A stretch of DNA of 64,000 nt from Batkoa obscura (GCA_030770535.1 JASVEC010000002.1:186001-250000), one strand, 5' to 3'. Shown: positions 22,330 to 34,014, counted from the first letter of the stretch. Notes: generated by a model not told the origin, from the letters alone. A program made the numbers and translations.

Positions 22330-24793
22330 GGGGCTGTCCTAATTGGTTTCAGAATCTACTTAGAAATTAATCCAAATTTAAAATTCCAAGTTTGTGTTCA
22401 ATATAACGGTTAAATCTAAAAAGCCTAAAATTAAATGTCTCTATTTAAAACTTATTTTAATTGTTTCCTTTTCTTAAATAGCTAATTTTCCTAACTATAT
22501 ATTTTATGTTAGTTCTGTTAGATATTTAACAGATATATAATATATAACTATATGATTATATAATTATATAAATACATAATTATATAAACACAGTTATTTG
22601 ACTTTATTTGACTTTATTTTTTGTTGAAATAAAAATAAAATGCAAACTTTCATAACTAAACTTCGAAATGGAATTTTTGAAAACTTCAATACAATAGGGA
22701 GGAGTACACAATATAAACATTGTAATTCATTTACATCAATTTTAAAAGCTACTTATAACAACCCAAGGTTCATGGAATTTTATAATAAAACAAAACAAAG
22801 AAAAGATATATTATCAAAGTTTACTATCGATAATAATAAACTTAATCAAGTAATGTATAAAATTAGTGCTTTAAGGGAAACAGGAAACAAAAGTCAGCAA
22901 GTAGCGTTATTATCAACTATAGCTTCAGTATATTCTTTTGATGAATGTAAGAGTTTTGGGTTTAATATAAATAGAAATCAATATGATTATTCAAAAACAA
23001 GTAATAATAATAAAATATCAACATTAAAACCTATTATTAAAAATACAAAAAAAATTAAAGATGACCAAATTGAAACTATCATACAATATTTACTAAATGA
23101 TTCAACTATTTCATCAAGATTTAATAAAAAAAATAACGATAGTAAATATTCATCAGATAATATATATATATTAAATAAAAGTAGAAGAATGATATATAGT
23201 AAATATTTGAATGATCTAAGAGATAAAGCAGTAGCTAGGTCAACGTTCTTTAAATATATACCAAGTAATTTCAAAAATCCAGCAAGAAAAACGGATCTAT
23301 GTAATATATGTACCCAGTATACAGTTAGGAAAAAGTTATTTGAAAATAAAATAAATACAGCAAAAAACAAAACAGAGATAGAAGAAATTTTCAACGAAGA
23401 AGAAAAGTTATACAAATTACATAAATTCTGTGTTGATACTCAAAAAAACACATTTAATGAAACTATCAAAAAATTAAATAACAAAAGTTGTATAATAGTT
23501 TTAGATTTTAAACAAAATATGGAAATAGGGACAAGACCAGATTCAATAAATCTAGATCATTATAATAAACAAGCTATATCAGTATTAGGCTTTGGTGTAT
23601 TATATTTAAAAGATGATAAAACAATAGGCAAAGTTTACTTTGATTATTTATCTGAAATATTGAATCATGATTCAGCATATGCAGGAGATTGTTTAATCAA
23701 TTTAATCTCTACAGAGCTTCTATTTAAAAAGTTTACAAAAATTAATATATGGGCAGATACAGGAAATCATTTTAGATCCCAAGAGTTCTTACATTATATG
23801 TTTAAAGAAATTCATAAAATAAATAGTAGTTTGAATGTTAATCTTAATTTTTTTGCTGAGCATCATGGAAAAAGTATAGTTGATGGACATTTTGGAAACC
23901 TTTCAAAATGGAAAAGTAGTTTTGAAGCGTTAGGTAAAATAGAAGATATCGATCAATTAATTTCAAGATTTGAGGCTTTTATTTGTGAGCATAATAAAAT
24001 TAATAACTCGACTGTTAATAATGGGAAAACAGATATAATTTTTAAAAAGTATAAAAGAAACAAAAATACAAAAAGAATAATAGAGATGCAGGGCATTAAG
24101 AAGTATTTACACTTTATTAAACATAACAATAAACTACATTGTTATCCAGTATCTGATACATCAAAAAAAAGCGATATAGTCCCAATTAAAGTTATAGAGT
24201 CTATAGAAAACAGAAAAATTAAAAGATCGATCCCAGCTTACCTTACGAAGATAACAGAGAATTTAAAAATTTCGATATTTACTAAGCAAGTAAGTAGTTT
24301 GTTGAATGATAGAAATAGATTGTTAAATGTTAGGATTACTTAAGTTATTAATAGCTAAGTTAATAAATAGTCAAAGAACAAGTAACTGTAATAATATGTA
24401 AAAACTATTATTACTTGTACTATATAGGGATGGTCAATTATAGTTTTGGGGCTGACCACTCCCTCCCATGCAGCTATTTATTAACTTGGCAATATATTAA
24501 TAATGTAATTATAACATTAAAGTAGTTTATTTATTTGATAATAAATCTACAATGTTGGTTATAAAGCAGTTGATAATAAATATTTCTCAATTAAGCTTTA
24601 TAAGAACATGTATTTAAGATCTAGTAGAAATTCAACTAACTTACAGTATGAGCTATAATATAATGGTTTAGAACTGTGTTTGGGTACTTTTGTTTTAATA
24701 AAAGATGTGATTTTATAGAATTTTAAGCGAAGTTTTTAAAATACAAATTTTTTTAAAATTGGATAAAATAATGAAACTAATTCAGACAACCCC
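22330..24793 (+). mobile_element. Sola-like DNA transposon copy 2, intact
   Basis: A 2464-bp element with imperfect terminal inverted repeats: GGGGCTGTCCTAATTGG at the left, and on the complement of the right end GGGGTTGTCTGAATTAG. ATAT duplications lie on both sides (22326-22329 and 24794-24797). It carries ~310 bp of 5' noncoding DNA, one transposase gene and ~450 bp of 3' noncoding DNA. The 3' part includes an inverted repeat (GGGATGGTCA...TGACCACTCCC). The element is nearly identical to copies 3, 4 and 5, so its insertion is recent. Confidence 0.95.
22640..24343 (+). CDS. DDD transposase, Sola-like (copy 2)
   Basis: A 567-aa protein that would cut and paste the surrounding element. A probable zinc site is formed by C221-x2-C224 and H261-x2-C264. 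The RNase-H-like core follows, with three candidate catalytic Asp residues: D289 (VLDFKQNMEIG), D373 (IWADTGNHFRS) and D415 (HHGKSIVDGHFG). The N-terminal ~200 residues are Asn/Lys-rich and probably bind DNA. The third catalytic residue appears to be Asp, not Glu. Together with the 4-bp duplications this fits the Sola superfamily best; other DDE/D families cannot be excluded without a profile search. It differs from copy 5 by one visible amino-acid change (N354 versus D). A hydrophobic antisense frame is a shadow. Confidence 0.85.
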   Translation: MQTFITKLRNGIFENFNTIGRSTQYKHCNSFTSILKATYNNPRFMEFYNKTKQRKDILSKFTIDNNKLNQVMYKISALRETGNKSQQVALLSTIASVYSFDECKSFGFNINRNQYDYSKTSNNNKISTLKPIIKNTKKIKDDQIETIIQYLLNDSTISSRFNKKNNDSKYSSDNIYILNKSRRMIYSKYLNDLRDKAVARSTFFKYIPSNFKNPARKTDLCNICTQYTVRKKLFENKINTAKNKTEIEEIFNEEEKLYKLHKFCVDTQKNTFNETIKKLNNKSCIIVLDFKQNMEIGTRPDSINLDHYNKQAISVLGFGVLYLKDDKTIGKVYFDYLSEILNHDSAYAGDCLINLISTELLFKKFTKINIWADTGNHFRSQEFLHYMFKEIHKINSSLNVNLNFFAEHHGKSIVDGHFGNLSKWKSSFEALGKIEDIDQLISRFEAFICEHNKINNSTVNNGKTDIIFKKYKRNKNTKRIIEMQGIKKYLHFIKHNNKLHCYPVSDTSKKSDIVPIKVIESIENRKIKRSIPAYLTKITENLKISIFTKQVSSLLNDRNRLLNVRIT

Positions 24794-24809
24794 ATATGAT
24801 AGTTTATAT

Positions 24810-24908
24810 GGGGATGTATTTTTGTATTTAAGAATTTTACCAACAAATTTTCCACTCAAATAGCGCTTAAGAAATGGAAAAAATAATCAAGTCAAAAAAA
24901 ACACTCCC
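24810..24908 (+). mobile_element. MITE copy next to transposon copy 2
   Basis: A 99-bp element, GGGGATGTATTTTTG to ACACTCCC, flanked by ATAT at 24806-24809 and 24909-24912. It starts 16 bp after the transposon's right end. Confidence 0.9.
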
Positions 24909-25426
24909 ATATTATAAAAAATTAATTAAAAACTAAAAATTAAGAAAATAAAGTTTATTTATCATTGACTATTATTTACGAAACATGTAAACTAAAAATA
25001 AAATAAAAGTAAAGATTAGTTGATAAATTAATGATAAAATTAACTTTTAACCTCAACTTTTAAATAGTTATAAAATCTTACTATTGAACATTTTTCTATA
25101 AATTAATGCTCATTTAAAATTATTGTAAGTGTGATCTATTATTTTGAGGCAAATCTTGCATGAATTACTTTATAACAAATGGTTTATCTTGATTTTATTA
25201 TATATGATAGCAACAACAACATGTAAATGATAATATCAAATGAGAATACTATTAGCTATATTTAATAAAAAAGGTACAATTCAACATAAAAGAATAAAAA
25301 ATAGTAAGCTAAATGACATTCAAGTGATTTATTAAGAGAATAAAACTAACGTGATTAAGATCATGCTTAAAAAAGAAGATAAAAGAAAAGGTACTTATTG
25401 TATCACAAAGTCCATGATCCAATATA
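24909..25426. other. Intergenic upstream of carboxypeptidase gene
   Basis: AT-rich; it presumably contains the promoter. Several ATGs and a short in-frame extension at 25351-25476 lie upstream of or across the TATA box and are not taken as coding. Confidence 0.45.
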
Positions 25427-25436
25427 TATATATAAA
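25427..25436 (+). promoter_or_regulatory. TATA box of carboxypeptidase gene 1
   Basis: TATATATAAA lies about 45 nt upstream of the ATG at 25477. It decides the start: an in-frame ATG at 25351 lies upstream of this box and would put non-signal sequence in front of a good signal peptide. Confidence 0.6.
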
Positions 25437-25476
25437 CAACCCATTAGTACATTTAGATAATAACATCTTTTTTAAA

Positions 25477-26718
25477 ATGAATAAAACATTCCTATTAGCA
25501 TTATTAGTCAATTTAGTCGTTGGTGAAAGCTATTCTGGTGAAAAAGTATTAGAGTGTGCTTTAGTGAAGGGCAGCAAAGGCAAATTATTTAGTACTTTAG
25601 ATATTTGGGGATATGATTTGCAAGCTAAAACCTTTACCGTACGTGTTTTAGATGATAAAGAATATAAGCTAGTTACTAATAATACAAAATGCAAAGTAAA
25701 AATTGATGATCTTACTGCTCATGTAAATAAACTAGCTGATGCTGAAAACAATAATTTGTCGGTTAAGGCTTCAACTGCTGACCCTTTCTTTAATAACTAT
25801 CAAAGTTATGCTACTATTGGTTCCACTCTTCAACAATGGGCTACACAATATCCAGATTATGCTACTTTTATTCCATCAATTGGTAAATCTACTGAAGGAA
25901 GAGATATCTATGCCTTTAAAATCACCAATAAAAAATCCACTGGTGCTAAAAAAGGAATATGGTTTAATTCAGGATTACATGCTCGTGAATGGATTGGACC
26001 AGCTTCTTCACTATATAGTATTAAAAAATTATTAGAAAATGCTAGTAGTACTGAAGTAGCTGATCTTTTAAACACCTTCGAGTATCATTATACTCCATTA
26101 GCTAATCCAGATGGTTATGAATACAGTCGTAGTACTAGCCGTTTATGGAGAAAAAATAGAAGAAATAATGGTGGTAGTTATGGTGTCGACCTCAATCGTA
26201 ATTGGAATGATCATTGGGGTGTTGTTGGTAGTAGTACTAACCCTCGCTCTGATACTTATCAAGGCCCAAGCCCTAACTCAGAACCCGAAGTAAAAGCACT
26301 TGCTGCTTATGCTTTAAATATTCCAAATCGATATGGTGGTATTGATTTCCATTCCTATTCTCAATTAGTATTACGTAATTGGGGATGGACCACTCAATTA
26401 TCAGCTAATGAAAAATTAGTCAAACCATTAGGAGATGCTATGAGAGACGCTTTTGCAACGAAAGGGTATAACTATGTATCTGAAACATCTGCCGATTTAT
26501 ATCCAGCTTCTGGAGCGCTTGATGATTGGATGGCATCGGTTGGTAAGTTGGTCTCCTTCACAGTTGAGTTATGCCCAGGGGAGGGTTCTTCAATTGGATT
26601 CCAATTGCCCGCTTCTGAAATCGTTAAGTGTTCGGAAGGTTCTTATGCGGCTATTTTGGCTTATTCTAAATATTTGAAGCAAAATCCTAACATTCCACCA
26701 AATACTCCAATTCCTTAA
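25477..26718 (+). CDS. Secreted carboxypeptidase B-like M14 metallopeptidase 1
   Basis: A 413-aa zinc carboxypeptidase (M14A) made as a secreted proenzyme, with a signal peptide (~1-16), a propeptide (~20-100) and a catalytic domain from about residue 102. Zinc ligands are HAREW (H168, E171) and H292 (IDFHSY). Substrate and transition-state residues are R228, N240/R241 (VDLNRNW) and Y342, and the catalytic residue is E364 (TVEL). In YPASGALDDW the position equivalent to residue 255 of bovine CPA is D349, the CPB signature, so it should remove C-terminal Lys/Arg. That complements the trypsins at 31.7-42.0 kb. Its paralog lies inverted at 27989-29230 with exactly the same length and long identical blocks. 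Confidence 0.93.
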   Translation: MNKTFLLALLVNLVVGESYSGEKVLECALVKGSKGKLFSTLDIWGYDLQAKTFTVRVLDDKEYKLVTNNTKCKVKIDDLTAHVNKLADAENNNLSVKASTADPFFNNYQSYATIGSTLQQWATQYPDYATFIPSIGKSTEGRDIYAFKITNKKSTGAKKGIWFNSGLHAREWIGPASSLYSIKKLLENASSTEVADLLNTFEYHYTPLANPDGYEYSRSTSRLWRKNRRNNGGSYGVDLNRNWNDHWGVVGSSTNPRSDTYQGPSPNSEPEVKALAAYALNIPNRYGGIDFHSYSQLVLRNWGWTTQLSANEKLVKPLGDAMRDAFATKGYNYVSETSADLYPASGALDDWMASVGKLVSFTVELCPGEGSSIGFQLPASEIVKCSEGSYAAILAYSKYLKQNPNIPPNTPIP

Positions 26719-27988
26719 ATTTATCATACAATAAATCCCATAATAATTAAGTTATATCTAGAATAATTATATATTCAAACTTTAAATAAAAAATAAATTG
26801 CATGAACTTGAATCTTATTTTAAAAAAATGATACGAGTAAACTAAAAGAATAAAAATGTTTTGTAAAGCAAATGATGAATATCTCTAAGAGCATTAAAAT
26901 ATAGTGTTATTTAATAATACTTGTTGAATTTCATTAAGAAAACACTAAAACAATATAAAAAGAAAAGCATCTATAGCAACATCAATGCTTGATTCATAAC
27001 TTATATTTTATACTATTCTTGCTTATTTAATAACAAAACTATTGATATACTAAATCAATACAGAGATTTTATTACCTTATTCATTTTTTTTGAAGCATAA
27101 AATCTAAATAACTATTAAATACTAAATAAAAGCACATTCGCATATTGATTGGATCTATTCATATCTTGATTATTGTATCAGCGGTAATAGAAATCAGCTA
27201 TTAAATTCATATTGAAAAGTCATTGTTTACTTCAACCTGATTCTTTTTTAAAACAATTTGTTAGAATTTAGATTTCAAAGTTTAAATTTCATATGGGAAT
27301 ATGAGGGATGTTTTTTTTAGCTTCATTTTTTCCATCTTTTAAGCGCTATTTGAGTGGAAAGATTGTAGTAAAATTAAAAATAATAAACCAAAAAAACAGT
27401 CCCATATATTTTTTAGAATTTAAAGTTTAGAAATTTTTATTAAAAAGAATATCAAAATCTATTTTGTCTCAAATTTATTAACTTGAGTCTGAGTATTCTA
27501 ATTTTTAAGCCTAAAATTCAAGAAGATCACGTTTTAACTATTGAGCTTTGAAGTGAATACCAGTTAATCAACTTTTGCTGGGTTGGAGTCTACTTGATAT
27601 TGCAACTCCAAAGACTACTTGTAATTTTTTTAATATCAAGTGAAGATTTTATTTTGAGTTAAGATTAAACACAAAGTTGATCATGTTTTTCTTGTTTTAT
27701 GACTTACAATTGAAATTTTTATATTAAATTATAAATATTGAACAAATATCAATATAAAAAAGCATTCATCAATTATAAAATATTGAAACAAAAAGTAATA
27801 TCTAGTCTATTGAATTAATAGCTAATATTAAAATAAACTAAATAAGCCCCTTATAAAAGAACTGAATACTATCTAATTTTCATGTTAAATTCAAATTATA
27901 AAAACTTCGATTTAATAAAAGTAAGACATATATATTAGTTATCATTTTTTATGAATTTTATTTCATTATTTTAATCAATAAAATACGA
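26719..27988. other. Intergenic between the two carboxypeptidase genes
   Basis: The 1.27-kb spacer separates the 3' ends of the convergent paralogs. It holds one MITE (27295-27403) and no gene that I can see. Confidence 0.5.
27295..27403 (-). mobile_element. MITE copy with end duplication
   Basis: Begins GGGAATATGAGGGATG, as if the terminus were partly repeated, and ends CAGTCCC, with ATAT on both sides. It has the usual AGCGCTATTTGAGTGG core but an altered right half. Confidence 0.75.
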
Positions 27989-29230
27989 TTAGAGTGGCTT
28001 ATTTGGTGGGATATTTGGGTTTTGTTTGAGATATTTTGAATAAGTTAAAACAGCAGCATAAGTTCCTTCAGCACATTTAACAATTTCAGAAGCAGGCAAT
28101 TGGAATCCAGCTGATGAATTATCTCCAGGACATAATTCAACAGTAAATGACACTAATTTAGCTACGGATGCCATCCAGTCATCGAGAGCTCCAGAAGCTG
28201 GATATAAACCAGCGGATGTATCGGAGGTATAAGTGTAACCTTTAGAAGCATAAGCAGCTTTCATAGCATCTCCTAATGGTTTTAACACATTTTCATTGGC
28301 AGACAATTGTGTAGTCCATCCCCAATTACGTAATACTAATTGACCATAAGAATGGAAATCAATACCACCATATCGATTTGGAATATTTAAAGCATAAGCA
28401 GCAAGTGCTTTTACTTCGGGTTCTGAGTTAGGGCTTGGGCCTTGATAAACATCTGAAGAAGGAGTGGTGCTACTACCAACAACACCCCAATGATCATTCC
28501 AATTACGATTGAGGTCGACACCATAACTACCACCATTATTTCTTCTATTTTTTCTCCATAAACGATTAGTATTACGGGTATATTCATAACCATCTGGATT
28601 AGCTAATGGAGTAAAATGAAATTCAAAGGTATTTAAAAGGTCAGCTACTTCAGTACTACTAGCATTTTCTAATAATTTTTTAAGAGTGTATAAACCAGAA
28701 GCTGGTGCAATCCATTCACGAGCATGTAATCCTGAATTGAGCCATATTCCTTTTTTAGTACTAGTGGATTTTTTATTGGTGATTTTAAAGGCATAGATAT
28801 CTCTTCCTTCAGTAGATTTACCAATTGATGGAATAAAAGTAGCATAATCTGGATATTGTGTAGCCCATTGTTGAAGAGTGGAACCAATAGTAGCATAACT
28901 TTGATAGTTATTAAAGAAAGGGTCGGCAGTTGAAGCCTTGATTGAGAAATTATCAGTTTCAGCATCAGCTAGTTTATTTACATGAGCAGTAAGATCATCA
29001 ATCTTGACTTTACAGAGTGCACTTGAGTTAGCAAGCTTTAACTCCGCTTCATTTTGGACACGTAAGGTATAAGTTTTGGTACTATGATCATATCCCCAAA
29101 TATCTAAGGTGGATAATACCTTTCCTTTTTCATAATTTTGAACGGTACAATCTAACACCTTTTCACCCTGGAAGGTGTTTTTTCCAGCAACTAAACTTGC
29201 AACTAAAGTTAATAATAAATATTTATTCAT
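27989..29230 (-). CDS. Secreted carboxypeptidase B-like M14 metallopeptidase 2
   Basis: A 413-aa proenzyme with the same architecture as the gene at 25477: signal peptide MNKYLLLTLVASLVAG, propeptide, then the catalytic domain with HAREW (H169, E172), VDLNRNW, IDFHSY (H293), YPASGALDDW (CPB-type Asp, D350) and TVEL (E365). The start at 29230 gives the same length as the paralog; an ATG five codons earlier (29245) is possible. The propeptides differ freely, while parts of the mature domain are identical even at DNA level, for example the ~150 bp that encode DPFFNNYQSY through TNKKST. The genes are inverted and convergent, so they arose by inverted duplication or were kept alike by gene conversion. 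Confidence 0.93.
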   Translation of the reverse strand: MNKYLLLTLVASLVAGKNTFQGEKVLDCTVQNYEKGKVLSTLDIWGYDHSTKTYTLRVQNEAELKLANSSALCKVKIDDLTAHVNKLADAETDNFSIKASTADPFFNNYQSYATIGSTLQQWATQYPDYATFIPSIGKSTEGRDIYAFKITNKKSTSTKKGIWLNSGLHAREWIAPASGLYTLKKLLENASSTEVADLLNTFEFHFTPLANPDGYEYTRNTNRLWRKNRRNNGGSYGVDLNRNWNDHWGVVGSSTTPSSDVYQGPSPNSEPEVKALAAYALNIPNRYGGIDFHSYGQLVLRNWGWTTQLSANENVLKPLGDAMKAAYASKGYTYTSDTSAGLYPASGALDDWMASVAKLVSFTVELCPGDNSSAGFQLPASEIVKCAEGTYAAVLTYSKYLKQNPNIPPNKPL

Positions 29231-29280
29231 TTTGATTAAATTCAATGATTTGTTTAATTTTTCAATTGGAGTTTTTGTGG

Positions 29281-29289
29281 CTATTTATA
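29281..29289 (-). promoter_or_regulatory. TATA box of carboxypeptidase gene 2
   Basis: The minus strand reads TATAAATAG, about 55 nt upstream of the ATG at 29230. Confidence 0.55.
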
Positions 29290-31643
29290 CTCTAACACCA
29301 GATATGTTGATAAACCTCTAAATTTTACTTATGACTTTTTAAAAGTCATCTTCTTTTAGCGATTTTTCAATAACACTTGTTAGTATTCCTAAAATTAGGT
29401 GATTTAATGTATTATTAATATTGAAGATTTAATAAAAAAGAATGAGCATAAACAAAGGAGTAAGAGTTGAATGGCATTAAAATTTATCTATTAAAACCAA
29501 ATTTTATAAATTAAATAATCACTATTATTATTATTTTTTATTCGCTTTAAAAGGAAAGCTTGCATTTTATACACAATGATTTTATTTGACTATATATATC
29601 TCATGATTTTAGTTAGTTGTCTAAACTGAATATAATATTAGTTAATCCGATCAGAAGGTTAAGGAATGTGACGCTATTAAAAAATTAATGATGAAATTAA
29701 ACAAAGGACTTCTATAAATTATCAATTCATTTGATTTGTTTCCCGAATTGGAATGACTTGATGGCATGTCATCCAACACGTTAATGAGTAAGTAAAATTT
29801 TAACTGTCTAAATATGTAGCTATCTTAATTTATAAATTATAGGATTCAAATGTTATCTTATATTATTATTTGATTGTATCATTCGCAAAACTCACTCATT
29901 TCTTATTCTTTTTATGTTTTTAACTATTGTATAGAATTATATACAAACATCAACAATAAGTTGATTCGCACTTTAGCTATCGTATTGAGAGAATCCAATA
30001 TCAGTTGCTAAGTTTTTGTACTTTTTTGTTTTATTATTTGAATGGTTCGAAGTATATCTTTTTGGACTAAGATATTTAATATATGATATATCTCCAAGAC
30101 AGAATCAAAGACAGTCCTAATTTACAGTATAAATAATTTATTAATAAATAATATCAGTAAACTAATGATCTTTTATGTTTTTGAGCTTGAGACGTTCTTA
30201 TTCACAATACTCTACAAATTAGATTTTACTACTAACGTGTAAAATGATCAAAATAGTACATATCATATCAAGCATATCAAGTTGCACATAAAATCTATTA
30301 AATAAATCTGTTTTTTATGTTAAAAAATAGCTATATTAATATAGTGATAGGGTCAATATAAAGTGTGAGTGAGTATAAAAATAGCTTTTAATGTAACATA
30401 AATAAGCTATAAATTCACGGTTTAAAGTTTACAATATTTTAAATTTAAAGCTATTTCTAAATCTCTAAAATAATCTCAAATATTTAGTGAATATATCATT
30501 AGATTCCTTAAACTTGACTAATTAGCTTTGTGATTGGATAATTTTAAAAACTGGGAAATTATCACAACATAATAGTGGTGCTTAATGGCTGAAGTGTGGT
30601 AATAAGTATTTACAGGTTTTTAGAAAGAAAATGAGATTAAAGTAAACTAAAAAATCGTCAAGAAACTATTGACCTCAGTTTTATTTTGTTGCAATACAAT
30701 TATATTAAAATGTAATACTAAGTACTAAGTTACTTTAAATTAATGGATAAACCCAAAAACTCGGTCTAAGCTGAAGATAAAGCTTTACAAAACTTACTCT
30801 AAATTTTGCCCTTATAAAATTTAACAAGGATTATCCTTTTTCTTATTTTATCCACTTTTTATGCAACGTAAAATTAAACAAGATTAATTGTTAAACTGGA
30901 AATTAAAAAAGATATTCATGTATGCTTATTCTAAAACTACAAAAAATAACTGTTTTATAGCATTTACACTTAATTTTTAATTTTAGCATAAATAAAAACC
31001 GGAAAAAGTGAATCGTTGATTAATTTATTCCAATTTGAAATGCACCAAACTTGGTCTTTAGAGTTTAAATTCAGATGTGTAATGTTTTTCAAAAAAAAAC
31101 TAATAGTCGTCAAATTTTTTTCAAAATTTAATTCATGAGCTTTAGTTTGACCTAAAATTTTATTTTTAAATAAACTGTTAGTTACTACACATTTGAATAT
31201 AAACAATCATACTTTAATTATTAGAAACTAGTCCAACTTCAAAAGAATTTCATACATTGGAGTATTAGCTATAATGATAGTAATATTAAAAGAAGAATAA
31301 CCGCTTAATAATGCAAACGGAAGTAATTAATGTCCATTTTTAAATTTAAATAAAATAATAGGATAACATGATATTTAAAAGAAATACAATAGATATGCAA
31401 AAGAAGTAGTAATTATCAGTTGACAATAAAAATAGCCGCCTATTAAATAATTAAAACCTTTTATTATCATGCAGGATAAAAGTAGGAATAAAGGTGGTAA
31501 CAAGAAGCAGGGAAGAATTATTTTAGAATATCATTTTAATAAAATATTAATTAGAATAAATATAATAACTAATTGATGCTCCCTAAATTTAATTCCATTA
31601 TAATATTTGATTTTTTATTTAAAATATGTGGTTTCAGTCGCAA
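29290..31643. other. Intergenic, no gene seen
   Basis: 2.35 kb of AT-rich DNA. A 78-codon minus-strand frame at 30970-31206 has no recognisable features and is not called. Confidence 0.45.
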
Positions 31644-31650
31644 TATATAA
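31644..31650 (+). promoter_or_regulatory. TATA box of trypsin gene 1
   Basis: TATATAA followed by GAGAGCAT lies 48 nt upstream of the ATG at 31692; TATATAAAAAGAGAGCAT occurs at the same place in trypsin gene 4. It rules out the in-frame ATG at 31626, which lies upstream of the box. Confidence 0.6.
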
Positions 31651-31691
31651 GAGAGCATTGTAAATCAAAGTCCAACTCATATTTTCTAATT

Positions 31692-32462
31692 ATGAAACCA
31701 ACTATTTTCTTGTCTTTTTTATCTCTTGTAGCTTCTCAAACTAAAGAAGATAATATTTTTCCACCATCTCGTATTGTTGGCGGTTATGAAGTATCTCCTA
31801 AATTTAAATATCCATGGATGGCTTCTCTTCAATATAACGGTAGACATTCATGTGGTGGTGCTTTGATTAATGGCAACACTATTATATCCGCTGCCCATTG
31901 TGTTATAGGTGCTGATTCTTCTTGGAAAGCTTCTATTCATCGACATAATTTAACATTAACTCCTAAAGCTGAAGGCGGTAAGACTTACCAAGTTATTGAG
32001 CGCATTTCTCATCCTTTATATGACGCTTCAACCAATGCAAATGATGCTGCTATTTGGAGAATCGATAGTACTGATTTTTCACCTACAGGTGTAATATTAG
32101 ATGATGGAAAGTACTCTAATAAGGATGATACTCTTTTGAAGGTCATCGGATGGGGTACTACCTCATCTGGTGGCGCCGTATCTAAAGTACTACTCGAAGT
32201 TAAAGTACCAGTATTTAACGCTGACAAATGTAAGAAAGCATATCCAGATTTAGACACCGTTACCCAATTTTGTGCCGGATATCCAGAGGGTGGTAAAGAC
32301 TCATGTCAGGGTGATTCTGGAGGCCCTATGTTTATTGAAGAAAACAAAGTACCAGTATTAGTTGGTATTGTTTCATGGGGTAGAGGATGCGCTCTTAAAG
32401 GTTATCCAGGTGTATATACTCGTACTTCAGCTGTTACTAATTTCATCAAACAATATTTATAA
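31692..32462 (+). CDS. Secreted trypsin-like serine protease 1
   Basis: A 256-aa S1A protease made as a zymogen. It has a signal peptide (~1-15), a short propeptide ending FPPSR and a mature start at IVGG (I28). The catalytic triad is H69 (SAAHC), D118 (NDAAIW) and S209 (CQGDSGGP). The Asp six residues before the catalytic Ser (KDSC) is position 189, giving trypsin specificity for Lys/Arg. Cysteines pair as in three-disulfide invertebrate trypsins (HSCGG with AAHC, KC with QFC, DSC with GRGC). Expected outside the cell, degrading host or substrate protein. It is the first of four tandem paralogs in 10.3 kb, all on the plus strand and all without introns. Confidence 0.95.
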   Translation: MKPTIFLSFLSLVASQTKEDNIFPPSRIVGGYEVSPKFKYPWMASLQYNGRHSCGGALINGNTIISAAHCVIGADSSWKASIHRHNLTLTPKAEGGKTYQVIERISHPLYDASTNANDAAIWRIDSTDFSPTGVILDDGKYSNKDDTLLKVIGWGTTSSGGAVSKVLLEVKVPVFNADKCKKAYPDLDTVTQFCAGYPEGGKDSCQGDSGGPMFIEENKVPVLVGIVSWGRGCALKGYPGVYTRTSAVTNFIKQYL

Positions 32463-34014
32463 AATTAAAAAATTAATTTTAGACACTTAATAAAAATAAT
32501 TCCAATATGAGCTAAACTTTTCTGTTTTTCATAGTTATTTGTTTAATTTTACTCTTGAAATAAAAAATTGACTATTTTAGAATGTTGGTAGCAGATTTGC
32601 ATCAGACCATATTTGTAGTTAATTTATAACTTTAATTACATATTGAGGTTACAAATTTTGTTTTGGAAAGTTAGTCAAGATAACTCCTGACTGACAACGA
32701 CTTTCAATACTTCTCCAAAACCTTTGACTTCGGCCCTTATTGCAGATCAGGTACAGGCTTTCTTTAGGAAGATTTCAGTCTAAATTTACAGTCTAAATTT
32801 CAGTAAAATCCTTGTCATATTTCAGAGTATTTGTCCACTATACAAAGTACCGAAGAGCTAATAAAAACAAGTTTGAAATACATAAAAATCAAAAACTTGT
32901 TTTAGATTCATGCTTTATTTTATCATTCTAATCTATATAAGATAAATAATAAATTTTAACTAAGCTATTATTAATCTGGGATACTTGAACAAGAATTCAA
33001 TTATTAGTATTTATATGAGAAGTAGGAGACTACTCATCTTATTTTAAAAATGAGTTAACAAGATAAGCCATTATTAAAAATGTTTTTTATCTCTCTAGTT
33101 ATTATATATTATCCCTTTCAATGTAACATATTTTTAATTTTTGAAATAAAATTTAAAGCTTTTCTGTGATTTTAGTCTAGGATTTTTATGGTGAATGTTA
33201 TATGATAACATTAAAGCTTATTCTTTAAACAAATGCTAAAATATAAAAAATATAAAGAATAATATACTATGAGATATTGAAATGTACTTTAGCTAAATTT
33301 TAATACAACTTTTTTTTTATATAATTAAAGCCAGATGAGTTCATCATATATACGAAATTCCGTAGTTTATTTTACAGTTTATATAAATATAGAGCTATAC
33401 TCCTCAAATTAAGACCAATAGTATCAAAAAACTATCTAATCTGATCAGTCTAAAAGTATATTTTATAAAAATAAGTAAAAGCGAAAATTTTAATATAAAT
33501 CTTGTACACTAATCACACAATTAATAAAGTAGCTTAGAGTGCCTTTTTGTTTATCATCTAAAACAAAATTTATTGAACTAGATATTTGAAACCTGATAGC
33601 ATATTATAAATGTGTTTATTCTTTATATAAACTTAGTATATTTAATGTACTATTTAATAAAATGTGACCTACAGTAAAAAGCAATAGTTGAAGACAGGCA
33701 CATGCGCAATATAAAGGAACCATTACTATAATACAAATATAAGCAATGGTATTAGAATGTCATATTATATTTTTAAGACAAAAATGGCAATAATAATATT
33801 ATTTAATAAAAAACAAAGGTTTGCGTTTTACTAAATTAATTGAACTTAAATAAATTAAAAATAAATACTAGCCTTTAGCAAATTAAAAACTAATAACATG
33901 ATCGTGTTGCATCATTTTTGAAAAAAACTAGTGACCAAATAATGGTCATCCTTAAAACAATAAAATTTGTATGCTAAACTTGAAATATTAGTAGCTAAGT
34001 AATTGATAACAAGC
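32463..34014. other. Intergenic, no gene seen
   Basis: AT-rich spacer between trypsin genes 1 and 2 without recognisable elements. Confidence 0.45.

Noticed and set aside
22987-23415. A 142-codon hydrophobic antisense frame inside each intact transposon
   Set aside because: It is conserved only because the sense transposase is; composition follows from AT-rich antisense of Lys/Asn codons, and no promoter or signal supports it.
30970-31206. 78-codon minus-strand frame
   Set aside because: No start context, domain, signal or paralog; Asn/Lys/Phe-rich composition fits random AT-rich DNA.
31626-31691. Longer N-termini for trypsin 1 (31626), trypsin 2 (34003) and carboxypeptidase 1 (25351)
   Set aside because: The upstream ATGs lie before or on the TATA boxes and would precede otherwise perfect signal peptides, so they are not likely to be in the mRNA.
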